From the NCBI RefSeq assembly GCF_003259845.1, contig NZ_QLMJ01000018.1, positions 1 through 64,000 on the forward strand: a stretch of 64,000 bases of DNA, written 5' to 3'. Below are positions 60,250-64,000 of this stretch, piece by piece; position 1 is the first letter of the stretch, and each line of letters opens with the position of its first letter. The notes below the pieces were generated by a model that was not told the origin of the DNA, did no database searches, and saw only the letters and a program-made list of their open reading frames with translations. The translations under genes and the position numbers were made by a program. This DNA is from Actinoplanes lutulentus. Its GTDB lineage: Bacteria; Actinomycetota; Actinomycetes; Mycobacteriales; Micromonosporaceae.

Positions 60250-60921
60250 TCAGCTCCCCCGGATCGCCTCGCCGGCGATCTCGATGCGGACCTTCTTGCC
60301 GACCAGGACGCCGCCGCTCTCCAGCAGTACGTTCCACACCAGGCCGTAGTCCTCACGCTCGAACTCGGCGCTGGCGCTGAACCCGAAGATGTCCCGCCCG
60401 TACGGGTCACGGCGCGCCCCGCCGAACTCCATGTGCAGCTTGATCGGCCGGGTCACGTCCTTGATCGTCAGCATGCCGGCGACCACGAACCGCCCGGACG
60501 CGCGGGTCGCCGCCGACGGCAGATCCGCCTGGGCGCCCCGGCGGGCGAGCGGGTTGTTGCGCAGCCGCGCCCACTGGAAGATCGGGTCGCTCTCCGCTTC
60601 CCAGGTGATCCCGGTGCTGCGGAACTCCAGGGTCCGGTACCGCGCGACGTCCAGGAAGTCGCCGCTGGCGAGATGCGTGTCCCGTTCCGGGTTGTGCGTG
60701 TTGATGCTGGAGGCCACGATGCTGGCGCTGACCTGGGACTGGAGCGGGTCCTCGGCCACCAGGATCGAGGCGGAGCCCTGGGCGAACTCGCCACGGATCG
60801 GGCTGACCATCATGTGCTGGGCAACGAACCCGATCCGCTTGTGGGCATCGTCCAGTGTGTAGACACCAGGATCCGGAATGATCAGGCCGTTCCACTCCCG
60901 GATCGGCCGGTCGACGTTCAC
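60250..60921 (-). CDS. YceI-family lipid-binding protein
   Basis: 223 residues from GTG 60921, with GGGGGAGGG upstream; the frame continues to 61083 without support. The YceI beta-barrel motifs are PGVYTLDDAHKRIGFVAQHMMVSPIRGEF at ~16, VSASIVASSINTHNPERDTHL at ~70, FRSTGITWE at ~100, FVVAGMLTIKDVTRPIKL at ~145 and a C-terminal VWNVLLESGGVLVGKKVRI. The barrel binds isoprenoid or lipid-like molecules. There is no signal peptide, so it is likely cytosolic in this organism. It faces recQ end to end. Confidence 0.9.
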   Translation of the reverse strand: MNVDRPIREWNGLIIPDPGVYTLDDAHKRIGFVAQHMMVSPIRGEFAQGSASILVAEDPLQSQVSASIVASSINTHNPERDTHLASGDFLDVARYRTLEFRSTGITWEAESDPIFQWARLRNNPLARRGAQADLPSAATRASGRFVVAGMLTIKDVTRPIKLHMEFGGARRDPYGRDIFGFSASAEFEREDYGLVWNVLLESGGVLVGKKVRIEIAGEAIRGS

Positions 60922-61350
60922 GTAACCCTCCCCCTCGGCGTTGTCGCGGCCCCTGCGACGAGGCTCGCGGACGCGGCGGCTCCCGAGCCCACCAGCTCGC
61001 AGGAACCACGGATGTGCCGCGAGTCTAGGCTCCACGTTGATCAAACCGCGCCCCCGAGGAATACATTTCGTGTCCGTCGGCACAGGCCCCGCGTCGCCCT
61101 TGATCCCGGCTTTGGTCCGATTTGGCCACGTTCCAGATCAGCGCTCAACATTGCCCTGAGCTGGGGTAATGCCGAGGGGGAGAGTTACGCTCACCGATCA
61201 GCCGAGCCGACCGCACCGGTGGTGTCGAGCTTCCGACACCCGTCAGGATGGCGACTCTGCGTAGCGAAAAACGTGACCAGCATCTCCTTCAGATTTGCAT
61301 TAAACTCTCAGGAACGGCCACCCGCAGCATCGAGGCGATCACCCATCGTC
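60922..61350. other. 429-bp gap between the YceI-like and VOC genes
   Basis: Both flanking genes are on the minus strand, so this DNA holds the promoter of the YceI-like gene and the end region of the VOC gene. It is AT-richer near 61270-61320. I see no gene, repeat or clear hairpin. Confidence 0.6.
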
Positions 61351-61761
61351 CTACTTGGGCTGGACCACGTTCACCATCCAGGGGACGCCGAACCGGTCGA
61401 CGAGCTGACCGAACTCGTCGCCCCACATCTGCTTCTCCAGGGGCACGTTGACGGTGCCGCCCTCGGCCAGCTTGGCCCAGAAGTCGCGCAGACCGTCCTC
61501 ACCGTCACCGCTGATGCTCACCGTGATGGTGCCGCCCGGGCTGAACGGCATGCCGGGTGCGGTGTCCGACGCCATCAGCGTGTAACCCTGCGGGGTCTCC
61601 AGCTGGGCGTGCATGATCTTGTCCTTGATGGACTCGTCCGGTCCGCCGAACTCGCCGAACGTCGAGATGGCCAGCTCGCCGCCGAAAACGTCGCGGTAGA
61701 ACTCCACCGCCTCACGCGCGTTGCCGTCGAATGTCAGGTACGGGTTCAGTTTCGAAGTCAT
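61351..61761 (-). CDS. VOC-family (PhnB/glyoxalase-like) protein
   Basis: 136 residues from ATG 61761 (MTSKLNPYLTFDG). The PhnB-type vicinal-oxygen-chelate fold is clear: AREAVEFYRDVFGGEL, HAQLETPQGYTLMASDTAPG, GGTITVSISGDGEDGLRDFWAKL and WGDEFGQLVDRFGVPWMVN. Members bind a metal through His/Glu or act as ligand-binding carriers. Function here unknown. It follows ppdK on the same strand after a terminator. Confidence 0.9.
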   Translation of the reverse strand: MTSKLNPYLTFDGNAREAVEFYRDVFGGELAISTFGEFGGPDESIKDKIMHAQLETPQGYTLMASDTAPGMPFSPGGTITVSISGDGEDGLRDFWAKLAEGGTVNVPLEKQMWGDEFGQLVDRFGVPWMVNVVQPK

Positions 61762-61892
61762 GCCCCGCAGGCTAGACCGACCCACCGACACTTTTCCGCA
61801 CATCGACGCGGCTCCACCCGAGCGATACCACGCCATTTTGCGCGCCAACAGAGCAAAAGGCGTTGATCAATAGGAGAGAGCGAACGGAAAAG

Positions 61893-61933
61893 CGGGCGGC
61901 CCCCATCCGCCGCGTAGTGGAGAGGGCCGCCCG
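61893..61933 (-). terminator. Terminator downstream of ppdK
   Basis: CGGGCGGCCC (61893-61902) and GGGCCGCCCG (61924-61933) form a 10-bp stem with a 21-base loop on the minus strand, followed by CTTTT. It begins 18 bases beyond the ppdK stop codon. Confidence 0.75.
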
Positions 61934-61951
61934 GGTCTATGAAAAGAATTC

Positions 61952-64000
<2,049 letters not shown>

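Overview
The window is high-GC, gene-dense actinobacterial DNA. GTG and TTG starts are common, and two F420-type luciferase-like oxidoreductases, a fused CydDC exporter, a ydaO-type leader on an NlpC/P60 gene, an SCO5389-family protein and a DUF222/HNH protein are present. Together they suggest a filamentous actinomycete, most likely of the Micromonosporaceae (Actinoplanes-like). That assignment is inference from gene content. There are no rRNA or tRNA genes, prophage, transposase or CRISPR array.

Layout. 1-3.4 kb: small accessory genes, including an orphan Imm10-type immunity gene and two overlapping unknowns. 3.6-10.2 kb: a Pr6Pr membrane protein, a histidine kinase/response regulator pair, a Tat-exported intradiol-dioxygenase-like lipoprotein, a LolA-like exported protein, a protein phosphatase and an SCO5389-family gene whose conserved tail is out of frame. 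10.2-10.8 kb: non-coding, with two 39-nt palindromes and a perfect 26-bp inverted repeat. 10.8-16.1 kb: PAP2 enzyme, a TPR/AAA+ ATPase pair, and a cell-wall peptidase under a c-di-AMP-type leader. 16.2-23.8 kb: a BlaI repressor/M56 peptidase pair divergent from cydA-cydB-cydDC, with twin operator-like dyads between them. 23.8-31.2 kb: TetR regulators, GNAT, DUF222/HNH, F420 oxidoreductase, FolP2-type DHPS-like protein, and a TetR/MFS efflux pair. 31.5-44.7 kb: LamG/propeller exported protein, GntP permease, TetR/SDR pair with clear operators, PfkB kinase, HtpG, NCS2 permease, a pilin-like protein and a hydrolase. 44.8-47.5 kb: HAAS-type protein, EEP-fold phosphatase, BtuF-like binding protein.

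47.7-56.2 kb is the most interesting block. It holds a CDP-alcohol phosphatidyltransferase, a BchC-like MDR reductase, a PTPS-fold protein with altered active site, a GT4 glycosyltransferase, a methyltransferase, an LPG_synthase_TM membrane protein, a RibD_C-like reductase and a GTP cyclohydrolase II. Together they look like a pathway that starts from GTP, makes a pteridine or pyrimidine compound, and may glycosylate, methylate or lipid-link it. The product is unknown. 56.4-64 kb: a PAS-SpoIIE-HATPase-STAS regulator, RecQ, YceI, a VOC protein and the 3' part of ppdK.

A second theme is repeats. Short-period tandem repeats (9, 15, 17, 18 and 26 bp, and longer) fill many intergenic gaps. In coding regions they appear in frame, as linker or tail expansions (CydDC, GT4, LPG_synthase_TM protein, TetR, HtpG, response regulator).
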